Notes under the pieces: generated by a model
Seen by the model: the letters and a program-made list of their open reading frames with translations, nothing else
Told to the model about the DNA's origin: nothing
The model's database searches: none
Program-made: the position numbers and the translations under genes
DNA from: Calliopum simillimum
Lineage: Eukaryota > Arthropoda > Insecta > Diptera > Lauxaniidae
Reading direction: 5' to 3'
Assembly (NCBI GenBank): GCA_951812925.1
Contig: OX638372.1
Coordinates: forward strand, 89,177,058-89,241,057
Length of the DNA stretch: 64,000 nt
Shown here: positions 36,911 through 47,816 of the stretch, piece after piece
Numbering within the stretch: the stretch's first letter is position 1
Layout: each line of letters begins with the position of its first letter

Positions 36911-39489
36911 GGTGTCTTGATGCTATTGGAGTGCGATCCAATAACAATGATACCGGGGACGTGCTTGGTGCTTTGACTAATTAGAGCCGTATGCATGAGC
37001 GGCATTTGGCAGATGAGATTTGGCGGTGAGAAATCCGCGATGAATGCAGTTTGCACGAGTTGTATTTTGGCAAGATTTATTTCTGAGATGAGCAAGTTAT
37101 CATAGATATAAACCTGATAGTAGTCTTCTCGTTCGAAGAGCGAGCAGTCTGTGTGTGATCTGTGAAAACAACTGTAGCAGTCTGATTTGTCGAAATACGG
37201 GGATCAAACGGGATCCTTACTTTACTAATTTCCCTATGTTCCTCATTGGTGGATAGTCTGCCCAGCCTGTGAGTTTGGGTTGGTCCCTTTATGGGGGCAC
37301 CATGGTGGCTATCGTTGTTGCTCAAAACGCGGGAAAATTTATTGGAGCATACGATCCGCTTAGTATTTGTTTAAATGGAACACTTGCCCGACGGAATGTA
37401 GACTTTATATTTACAAGACTCATATGTGAAGTTGCTAATCACCGAGTTTCATGACCCAGAGAATGACCGAAGCTTTGGATGGGCTTCGCTCTCATCAGAG
37501 GGGAAAGTTGTATCCCGCTATGCACACTTTCGTCTGGTACTGGAAGGGTATTTAAATTCCGATGGGGCAATAACGAGCGTACCAAGAGATGGTGGTTTTT
37601 GTAAGAGTGTTTATTGGAATAATTTATTCGGCGAAGAACCCTCTCAGAGCAGTGTACAACTCTGCAAGTGGCTAAGAAGTATCGTGAATGAAGGCTCCTG
37701 GCAAGAATTTATGTAAAACTTTCAACTTTTTTAGATCTGGAATTGAAGATCTTAAATTTTGTACCACTTTTACAGAGATGAGGTCACTTTTTTCTGTTTT
37801 TTTTTTTATCAGTTAGCCTATGAGACAATCATTTGGGAGCCTCTTTTCATTTCAAATGGTTTCGAAAAATTAAAGAAGAAGCCTAAAATGTATGGAGGAA
37901 TTAACTTGCAATGCTTTGATTTGGAAGTTTTATTTAGCTTAAATAGTTAGATGGGCAATGTTGTCTCTTCAAAAGAAGGAAGTAGTCGTGGAATTAATGA
38001 GACGTTTCTGGAGCGTTAGTTTATGATGTCGTAGTATGTATACTCTATCTAAATATTTTTCTGTCAAATGGATTTTGACTATGAATGGTTTTCAAAAGAA
38101 AATGCTTAGACAAGTAGTAGATTCTGAACCACATTTCTTAAACCTAGGCGTAAAATATGCTCTCTTTGGTACTTTTGACTATAGGAATGAGTTCAGTCAG
38201 AGATATTACCTAGTGTGCTTACGTAATGTAGATAAATAAATTTAAAGCTTTTAAGCGCTCAGACAGTTTTAAGCACAAAAGATGTGTCAAAAACCGAAAT
38301 GCGCCCATATCGAAGAAGAAGTCAAGTTAATTATTATTTTTATCACAACATTCTGGACAAACAAAATCGAAACTGTTCATTATGCAACCGCAACGCATTA
38401 TCGTTTCAATGAAATTCAACATTTTACGCATAAAAGTCACATAAAGTAAACAAAGTTTGATTATGGTGGAGCACCATCAGGACAATAACCGTAACTGTCG
38501 CCTGCTATGTATAATTAAGAGGATGCACAGGAAAGAGGAAAAAAAAACCTGCAATCACCAAATGAAAACTGAACAAAACAAAAGAAATGAAATGAAAAAA
38601 AGGTTGATAATGAAGTCGTGCGTAAATTGAAAGCCACCACAAAATGCGACCAACCAACCAACAATCAGTAGACCAACCAGTAGTTGAGAATCAGAGGTAA
38701 AAAAAAATTCAACACCGAGTGTGATAAATGAAAAATATGAAGTAATGGAGTTGTGTTTTGATGATGTTCACTGCACATGGAAACCCCATTTCAGTCGGTC
38801 GGTACTACATACACTGGTTGGCTGGCTGGACGGGCTTATTATACGCATAAACACAATAAATGTCAAATTGAAATTGACATGATGTGACAGACGACAGCAA
38901 TCGACGACGGCGCCGCCAGTGGTACATCATAGTCGATACGTACGTGATGCTGTCAAATTCAGTGTGGGTTGAGACATATTGATGGTTCATTGTTTGGAAA
39001 TTTAAAAACTTTTTTTGAGGGTTGAATTACAGTAGCAAAAAATTTAAAGCACACATTTTTTCCACCATGGCCATATGTATTTTGGAGTTAACTTCAAAGC
39101 AACAATTTAAAGTGAAAGGCATTCTTCACTTTATGAAGAATATTGCCCACAATGAGAAAAAATTTATTCTTTTTCTGGCATTGATTTGAACTTTATTCTT
39201 TTGCGCTTGACATCGGAACTACTTATGTCAATAGTGTAGGGAAAAGCTACTTCTCAGATATCCTTAACTATAATATTGAAAGTAATAGAAGTGATTTATC
39301 TTTGGGATCCATAAATTTTCCGGCTGTTTTCAAGTCATGTTATCTGCATTATTAAATATATATTAAATGAAGTTAATTGATGTATCATAGAGGTGAATCC
39401 AAACTTTTTGAGCTGGATTCAGAACGTCAATTTTTGATGACTGGATTTCCGTTGAATAGCGAGGCTTCTGTAGGTCACGAGTAGGTACG
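36911..39489. other. Probable retroelement 3' region, then unassigned DNA
   Basis: 36.9-37.3 kb may be the 3' tail of the R1-type relic. Frames at 37269-37454 and 37426-37716 (+, 96 codons) are unrecognised. 38.3-39.0 kb is unique-looking DNA with short CAACCA runs and a small GC-rich patch (gacgacggcgccgccagtgg). No gene assigned. Confidence 0.45.
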
Positions 39490-39637
39490 AGCGTGTCCAT
39501 GAAAGAGACGACAGTATACAATGTGTTTAAGGAGCGAGAGTTCATTTTGTGGGAAGATGTTGACGCGTGTCTGAAAGTGACGTCTGTATACGACGTGTTC
39601 AAGGAGCGAGATTTAGTTTTGTTGTTGGAAGATGTGC
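39490..39637. repeat. Diverged tandem duplication (~75 bp, two units)
   Basis: GTGTCCATGAAAGAGACGAC...AAGGAGCGAGAG...TGGGAAGATGT is followed by GTGTCTGAAAGTGACGTCTG...AAGGAGCGAGAT...TGGAAGATGT. The pair lies 3' of the minus-strand retrotransposon relic and may belong to its untranslated region. Confidence 0.65.
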
Positions 39638-40049
39638 AACCTCAGCCACAAAGGAACTGTTAAGAACGCGACAACTATTGGAGACAGAATTAGAGAAATC
39701 TAACGAGTGGCTTTATTTTATAGAGACAAGATCAGCAACCACTCTATAAATTTACTACTGCCCCCAGGCGAACTTGATAATCCTATCTAGTCGGTGTTGC
39801 TTGTTCGCATGTTTGATGTTGCGACAGTTTTTTTTCTAACGAGGAGTAAAAGCATCTAAGGCCTAGAACTAGAACTACTGTTAAGTATTACGTCAAGAGG
39901 CCGTCTAGAGCATTACTGCTCAATTATCTGTCAGTTGGTTGGTCTAGTCCGTACCTGTTCTCGATGTAGCGGGAACGATAGTACTTTCAGTTTGGAGTTC
40001 TCTGCGTCCCACCGCTCTTTTGCGTTCAATAAACCGGAGTTCATACATC

Positions 40050-41680
40050 AACTTCGCTGCAATCGATTAAATCGCCAGCCAATTTGTTGGTGTTTCACAC
40101 ATATTTGGTACAGGTTTAGCACTGTGATGGGCTCAGCAAAGGTCTCTTGCATTTCTCGACGCATGGTGGCAATTCAATAAAACGTGTTAGACATCTTCAA
40201 CTTCATCAGGGCAGAAGGGGTCGTCTTCATGTTTAAATCTATGAAGATATTTCTTAAAACATCCACGTCTACTGAGCAGCTGTGTTAGGTGAAAATGAAC
40301 CTCTCCAGTCGATCCATGCTCCAATATTTGGGATTAGAGAAAACGTATATCTCCCCTTCTCCGATGTATCTCATCTTTACTGCCGCTCTTGAATGCTACG
40401 CATTCTCTCGTTCGCCCTGGATGTGTTCGTGCCTGAGATGTATGTTCGCTGCAGTTTGCATGCCAGAATATCTAATGGTACCATTCCTGCAATCATTCCA
40501 AAAGCGTTTTCTGACACTGTGCGAAAAGTGCTCGCCACCCGAAGTGCGCTTAGACGATATGTAGATCGGATAACCGAGATATGTATATGATTCTTTCTGA
40601 GTTGCATCCGTCCAGACATGCGCAGCGTAGAGGATAATAAAGCTTATAACTCTAGCCAGCAGCTTCCGCTTACTTGCATGTATTCCACCCACATTTGCCA
40701 TGAGACGCGATAGAACTCCATTGACTTTTGCCGTTATTTCACCAACAGCAGCCGGGTGGTCTTTAAAAGATATTTTGGTGTCAATCCGGACCCTAAGGTA
40801 ATTTACATATAGCTGAGAGATAACCTCCTGATCGCCTACTCTAAAAGTGAAGACTCACGAACTTTAGGAGAGTTCAGCTGGACCACCTCCGTTTTCTCAG
40901 CTGCTAACTCTAAGTTTGCACCACTCAGCCAACTAGTAACAATGTTAACTGCTTCGTTGCAATGCACCTTAAAGTTTTCTGTATTTTTTAAACTACTTCT
41001 AGCACAATATCGTCCGCGTAGCCCACTAATGTACACCCAGTAGGTAGACTAATCCTCAATATGCCATTATACATAGCGTTTTATAAAGTGGGACCTAATA
41101 GCGATTCCTGCGGTACACCCTGTGTGACTATGTATTCTTCGTACGGTAGTACCCTGTCTTCAAAACAACTTGCAATTATTCGATGTAGATATTTTTGTGT
41201 TCCTGCATCTTGAAGTACTCTTATATTTTGAGGCCAGCTTGCTGAGTTAAAGGCATTCCTGATATCTGCATAGTACTTCTTGTCTCTACCTTTTCCACTC
41301 GTTGTTTCACATGCGATCTCTGTTACAGTTTGTATCGCATCAACAGTCGATTTCCCGCGCAGGAAATCGAATTGCGCATTAGATAAGATCCCTGGGTGTC
41401 CTGTAATTGGTTAATGACGATTCTTTCTAGCACTTTCCCTAACGAGTCAAGCATGGCCGATACAAAGATGGCTGTTCTGGTTGTTTAACAGGCTTCAGCA
41501 AAAGTTCAAGCTTCTGCCGTTTCCAGAAGTCACTTCAGTGGTGTCTTCTATTTCAAAGTGCAATTTCAGTACCCTAGAAGGAAGGATTATTCTGTGGAAA
41601 TTGTAGGCTTGCTGTGATAAACTAACAGCGCCAGCATTCTTTATATGAGTCAACATTGTATCTACAGTACGAAGCAAGAA
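40050..41680 (-). pseudogene. R1-clade non-LTR retrotransposon ORF2 relic (RT domain)
   Basis: Reading the minus strand from 41.52 kb downward gives FWKRQKLELLLKPVKQPEQP, LYRP, LDSLGKVLERIVINQLQ, then QFDFLRGKSTVDAIQTV and YYADIRNAFNSASW, then GVPQESLLGP (normally GVPQGSVLGP), NAMYNGILRISLPTGC and the catalytic GYADDIVL (about 41000). These are the ordered motifs of a non-LTR reverse transcriptase of R1/Waldo/TRAS type. Further on come WLSGANLELAAEKTEVV, the thumb region NVGGIHASKRKLLARVIS, and LLSRRGCFKKYLHRF (about 40270) near the C-terminus. Some stops and frame changes show it is dead, but the YADD box is intact. It looks younger than the 36-kb relic. No endonuclease domain was recognised upstream. 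Confidence 0.88.
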
Positions 41681-42594
41681 CTGGAAACGTAATAAACGTA
41701 ACTACAAGAAACAATGCGAAAGTTCATGTATGGTACAAAGTGAATACTACTAAAAAATCGCCGAAAGAATATTTCTTGTAGTCATTGCTAGTATCATCGA
41801 GATGGTTCGTGTGGCTATTGATGAAAATGCTTAGTTATTGCTAGAACCATACAGATGAATTCAACTATCACCAGCTAGTGATGTGTAATCGCGCGCATGT
41901 TGGATTAAAATTTAGAAGTTGTTTGATTGCAGTGCAGTTAAGGATACAGTGCAGATTATGGAATAAAAAATATTTGCGCGATTAAGCAAGATGTTATAAA
42001 AGTCTTTAAGAAAAGGCAGCATTTTTTAAATCTCTTTAGGCATATGATTTAGACAATTCCGAATATCGCCTTAAAAATTGCTTCAAAACCTGCAGCATAT
42101 CATTGAAATTACCACTTTTTGCTGCTTGGCTCTCAATTGCCACTGATTTCCGCCGTCACAATTTCACTTGCAACACTTGCCGCACATAATAATTTCCTGT
42201 TCAATGAGCAATTACATCAATCCTGTGCCAGACAGCAACGAAAATGGGTACCATTCCAGAAAAAAGGAAAAGTAGTGTGGCTGCTGCTATTGAAAGCAAA
42301 AGCCGTAAACAAAAGCCAAATTCACAATGAGGCAACGCATTTTGTCAGTAACACCAAAAGGAAGAAGGGAGGACAAATTAAGGACGAAATACATACGGGA
42401 GGACAAATTAAGGACGAAATACATACATGTCAATTTTGCAAGCGGCGCTGGCAACAAGGATATGTTTGCTAGAAAAAAGTTATCAGCTGCATAGTACAAA
42501 AAATGAAAAAAATCAGAGTTACCAAAGAACTTCGATAGGACAGATAAAATAGTGAGATTTGCTTTTGATAATGAAAATTTAACTAGTAAGGGTG
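41681..42594. other. Unassigned spacer with a 30-bp duplication
   Basis: No gene recognised. The 42119-42472 + frame (117 codons) contains the 30-bp duplication listed next, has no known domain and is probably fortuitous. Confidence 0.5.
42367..42426. repeat. Perfect 30-bp tandem duplication
   Basis: The 30-bp segment beginning GGAGGACAAATTAAGGACGA is present twice head to tail without a mismatch, indicating a recent duplication. Confidence 0.9.
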
Positions 42595-43411
42595 TAAATT
42601 TTGGCCTGGCCAAAAAATAAATACCCTACACTGCAGTATTTTGAAAAGTTTGCTTATATGGGAGGTGCCACGCCCTCTTGTCCGAGTACACCCAGTTTTT
42701 GTTCAGAGCTTGCATTTATAGTTTTTAGTGTCAGAGTGAAATTTTGTTGGATTATCTCAAAAAACTCTTTCAGTATAGCATTTTGAATCTTTTGCTTATA
42801 TGGGAGGTGCCACGCCCCCTCGTCTGATTTCACCCAATTTTTGCTGAGAGCTTTCATTTATAATTCTTAGTGTCTGAGTCAAATTTGGTTCGAATATCTC
42901 AAAAACCGCTTTCAGTATAGCGTTTTGAAGCTTTTGCTTATATGGGAGGTGCCACGCCCTCTCGTCCGAATTCGCTCAAATTTTTATCAGAGCTTGCGCT
43001 TACAATTCGTAGTACTTATGTGTATTGTGGTTGCATTGTCGTGAAAAATACTCCTAAAATTGCATTTTGAATATAATTTTTGTATGGGCGGTAGGCGTGT
43101 CCGTTGACTGATTTTGCTCATTTTCAATCCCCCGAGCTAACTTTGACGACGGAGGCAGTGTACCAATTTTCATTGAAATATCTTGCTCAGTTTTCCCAAA
43201 AAGTGTATTTCAACACACAGCCAGCCACCCAGCCAGCCAGCCAGCCTGCCAGCCAGCCCCAGCCAGCCAGCCAGACAGACGGACATGGCTATATCGACTC
43301 AGGAGGTGACGCTGATCAAGAATATATATACTTTTCTATACCTGCCACGCCTCCTTCTCTGCGTTACAAACGGAAGGACAAAGTGAATATACCCTGGGTG
43401 TAGGGTATAAT
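42591..43411 (+). mobile_element. Mini-me-like element, copy E (best preserved)
   Basis: The 5' tip GGTGTAAATTTTGGCCTGGC matches copy B. Three tandem ~140-150-bp units follow, each with CTTATATGGGAGGTGCCACG (about 42650, 42795 and 42938). Then come gacggaggcagtgtaccaat, a long (CCAG)n/(GTCY)n tract (43222-43283), the core catggctatatcgactcagg, a (TA)n tract and the tip ctgggtgtagggtataa. No coding capacity. Open frames across it (for example 43104-43403 +) are by-products of the repeats. Confidence 0.82.
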
Positions 43412-44260
43412 AATTTATTTACAGCTGGCAACTCTGGTTTAAGCTGATGCTGCTACTGTTACGTTGCTGACAGCGGCCAACACAGATAATTGAGTTATTT
43501 TACGCCTTTTCATCTTTTGCAACATTAAATTTTGACAAAAAAAAAATGTAATATGCAATGCTTCGTCGTTATATAACGAAACACACACACACGTACGCCT
43601 ACACGCCCACTTCCGTTCCGGATATGTAGAGAATGAGGCGATAAGTCTAATATGCGTCAAATTACTAAAGCGCAAGTAATTTTCGAGTTGTGTTCGTTTT
43701 GCCTCTTTGCTCTCTTTCTCTCTCTGTTGCAGCATTTTATGATGATTGCGTTCTGCTGTTGTAGGGTTTTATTTTTGACATTTTCTTTGGAATGCTGTCA
43801 CACAGTTCATTGATTGATTAGTGTTGCATTTTTTGTGCTTAATTGAAATGCTGCTGTTTGTTGCAGGCAAAATACAACAAAACATCAAAATGGAGGGTAC
43901 ATTTACCCAATATTCGACTTGCTCAAAGTTAAAGGGATTGGAAATTGAATTGCATTTTCAAGTTGATTGAATGCTCATTCAATGTACCAAGTAAAAGTGT
44001 GTATAAAATGGTTGTTGCCATGAAAATACCTTCTGTAAAAAAATTGCTTCGGAAATTTGAAATGCCTAAGCGCTTAATAATTTGAATTTTTCCACTTCAA
44101 TGCGCAAGTTAATTGTATTCAATGGAAACAGTAGCAAGTTGCTTTTGGTACTTAACCTGTTGAAATGCATTCATTAGAAAACTAAGTGGACTCTCTCGTA
44201 AAAAATGTAATTCATCTTCTTTTTTTATGATGAGGAAAATCATTCTTGGTTTGGACTTTT
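43412..44260. other. Spacer before the hexanucleotide array
   Basis: AT-rich DNA with a short CT-rich run at 43710-43725. No gene recognised. Confidence 0.55.
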
Positions 44261-46148
44261 GACAATGACAATCAATGACAATGACAATGACAATGACAAT
44301 GCCAATGCCAATGCCAATGCCAATGACAATGACAATGACAATGACAATGACAATGACAATGACAATGACAATGACAATGACAATGACAATGACAATGACA
44401 ATGACAATGACAATGACAATGACAATGACAATGACAATGACAATGACAATGACAATGACAATGACAATGACAATGACAATGACAATGACAATGACAATGA
44501 CAATGACAATGACAATGACAATGACAATGACAATGACAATGACAATGACAATGACAATGACAATGACAATGACAATGACAATGACAATGACAATGACAAT
44601 GACAATGACAATGACAATGACAATGACAATGACAATGACAATGACAATGACAATGACAATGACAATGACAATGACAATGACAATGACAATGACAATGACA
44701 ATGACAATGACAATGACAATGACAATGACAATGACAATGACAATGACAATGACAATGACAATGACAATGACAATGACAATGACAATGACAATGACAATGA
44801 CAATGACAATGACAATGACAATGACAATGACAATGACAATGACAATGACAATGACAATGACAATGACAATGACAATGACAATGACAATGACAATGACAAT
44901 GACAATGACAATGACAATGACAATGACAATGACAATGACAATGACAATGACAATGACAATGACAATGACAATGACAATGACAATGACAATGACAATGACA
45001 ATGACAATGACAATGACAATGACAATGACAATGACAATGACAATGACAATGACAATGACAATGACAATGACAATGACAATGACAATGACAATGACAATGA
45101 CAATGACAATGACAATGACAATGACAATGACAATGACAATGACAATGACAATGACAATGACAATGACAATGACAATGACAATGACAATGACAATGACAAT
45201 GACAATGACAATGACAATGACAATGACAATGACAATGACAATGACAATGACAATGACAATGACAATGACAATGACAATGACAATGACAATGACAATGACA
45301 ATGACAATGACAATGACAATGACAATGACAATGACAATGACAATGACAATGACAATGACAATGACAATGACAATGACAATGACAATGACAATGACAATGA
45401 CAATGACAATGACAATGACAATGACAATGACAATGACAATGACAATGACAATGACAATGACAATGACAATGACAATGACAATGACAATGACAATGACAAT
45501 GACAATGACAATGACAATGACAATGACAATGACAATGACAATGACAATGACAATGACAATGACAATGACAATGACAATGACAATGACAATGACAATGACA
45601 ATGACAATGACAATGACAATGACAATGACAATGACAATGACAATGACAATGACAATGACAATGACAATGACAATGACAATGACAATGACAATGACAATGA
45701 CAATGACAATGACAATGACAATGACAATGACAATGACAATGACAATGACAATGACAATGACAATGACAATGACAATGACAATGACAATGACAATGACAAT
45801 GACAATGACAATGACAATGACAATGACAATGACAATGACAATGACAATGACAATGACAATGACAATGACAATGACAATGACAATGACAATGACAATGACA
45901 ATGACAATGACAATGACAATGACAATGACAATGACAATGACAATGACAATGACAATGACAATGACAATGACAATGACAATGACAATGACAATGACAATGA
46001 CAATGACAATGACAATGACAATGACAATGACAATGACAATGACAATGACAATGACAATGACAATGACAATGACAATGACAATGACAATGACAATGACAAT
46101 GGCAATGACAATGACAATGACAATGACAATGACAATGGCAATGACAAT
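44261..46148. repeat. Giant hexanucleotide microsatellite (TGACAA)n
   Basis: An almost pure array of the hexamer TGACAA covers about 1.89 kb. From about 44321 to 46100 I see no interruption, roughly 296 identical units. Variants with GCC instead of GAC sit near the left edge (44301-44322), and two GGC variants near the right edge (46101 and 46137). Because the unit is six bases and lacks stops in most registers, all-frame open reading stretches of ~640 codons (Asn-Asp, Thr-Met, Ser-Leu, Val-Ile dipeptide repeats) appear. I treat them as artefacts. Right of the array, degenerate ACCAAGACCAAGGCT repeats continue for ~100 bp. Confidence 0.97.
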
Positions 46149-47091
46149 TTTAATTACAATGACCAAGAAATCAAATCCATAATCATGATCAAGAAACAAA
46201 CCAAAACAAAACCTTGGCTGAGACCAAGACCAAGGCTAAAACAATGACCGACATCAAGGCTGAATGTCCAAGGATAAGACAGAATACACATGGCAACGGT
46301 CAACATAAAAACTATGACCAAGCCTCAAATTTTAAGAACAGATCCACTAGTTTCTTACATTCCATGGTAGTTTAGCAAAGATGACATAAATGATGGAATT
46401 TTTCATTGTGACCACCCAAATGAGGGGTCCGATTAAAACACTAAGAAATAAAATAAAATAAAATAAAATATGAATTACTAACTAAATAAATCTAGAATCA
46501 ATTTAAAACTAAGGGTTTTTAATAAGTAAATAGATTTAGGACAATCGTTTCCAACAGCCTTGACATACTTATCGTGCAACCGCTTGACAGACAGTCGGAC
46601 AGGAGTTGTGGGATTATAGCGTGCAGCTGCAACCCTGATACCAAAACAGTGAGTGCCAACTGTCAAATGCTGTCACCAAAACAGGAAACAGCTGATCATA
46701 TATGGAAATGGAATGATGGAATACAAGTTCCGGCAATGGTATCACTCTCTATTAACCCAACCGGCATCTTTGCCATCTCGTATTGTGTCCGATCGCAAAG
46801 TCGAACTTCGGAAAGAGCACAACGAAATCTATATAAACTACCACTTTTTAAAAATTACGAAAGACTTTCCAGGTAGAACTGCCAAATTAAGGAGGGCTTC
46901 TCATGTAAAATTTTCAAAAAATCGATTTTTTTTTTTGTTTCATAGGTTGATAGAATAACGTCTTGGGAGTATATCCCCAAAGTTTCATGACCCAACTCTA
47001 AATATAATGGAATTGAACCAGCGCGCTCGGGCGCGCCTTGTGTGCGAAACTCAAACTTTAAATCGTTTTTTCTCAAAACTATGTTTTTAAA
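46149..47091. other. Unassigned spacer
   Basis: It contains an AAAAT microsatellite (46448-46470) and a GC-rich patch gcgcgctcgggcgcgcc (47020-47036) capable of a short hairpin. Frames at 46574-46958 are unrecognised. Confidence 0.5.
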
Positions 47092-47420
47092 ATCGCGGTA
47101 CACGATTGCGAAAAAACTACTTAACCGATTTTTGATTTCTAAAAAGTGTTTTGCAGATTATAAATTGAACGAGTGCATGAATGTCTGAAATTGTGGAAAA
47201 AAATTTATTTTATACACTTTTTAGCCCCATTTAGCGACAAAAAATGACGAAAAAATAGCACTTTTTTTTCAAGACGTGATTTCAATATTGTAGAATCGAA
47301 TTTTTTGGAGTTGCAGACATTCATGCACTCAGGGGAACCCTGCTGAATAATAAAAAAATTTTGTTTTATGTTTCAGATAAAAACTTTGGGCTCCACAATG
47401 TACCGCGATAAATCCGTCAG
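47092..47420. mobile_element. Diverged foldback repeat
   Basis: GAGTGCATGAATGTCT (47171-47186) is perfectly mirrored by AGACATTCATGCACTC at about 47316-47331. The outer segments cgcggtacacgattgcg and ccacaatgtaccgcg are also inverted. The intervening arms are weakly similar. Boundaries are approximate. Confidence 0.55.
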
Positions 47421-47581
47421 CCGCGTCACGCTACACGCGACATTTAATAAGTCCTCCATTTTGCCATTTTAGTTTTTGAAAAAATGCTTTTTTTATAAAA
47501 CATGTTCTTAAATATACGCAAAAAATTATTTGTGTGTTTTTATTTTCCGAGTGAAAAAAATCCCGAAAAACAACTACTTAA

Positions 47582-47816
47582 TTAAATTATATGTAATTTC
47601 ATTGCCAACATCCTCCATAAATGCATCTCATCGTTATTAACAATTGGTGGACCAACAACCGGATGCCTTCCATCTCCTCTGGCAACTGGTTGACCTCTAG
47701 TATTTGGTTGAACTGGTGGATAAGCAAACAAATTGCTAGCAGTTCTAGAAATGGTTGCTGTTGTTGTGATTGCTGCTGTTGTTGCTGCTGATTTATTACT
47801 GCCTTAGATTTGATGT
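47582..47816 (-). other. Possible terminal coding exon (weak)
   Basis: A minus-strand frame of about 77 codons lacks an ATG but stays open from 47816 to a TAA at 47582-47584. It reads Thr/Ala-rich low complexity (from a CAGCAA run), then NTRGQPVARGDGRHPVVGPP, then IVNNDEMHLWRMLAMKLHII. The second half has balanced composition unlike neighbouring chance frames. It could be the last exon of a gene, with an acceptor at one of the AG sites near 47795-47805, but the upstream sequence has no strong polypyrimidine tract and the same bases are open in a second frame. I do not recognise the protein. Confidence 0.2.

Noticed and set aside
44109..46247. Four very long open frames (635-696 codons) as candidate genes
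   Set aside because: They are translations of a pure hexanucleotide repeat; every register without a stop is open, on both strands.
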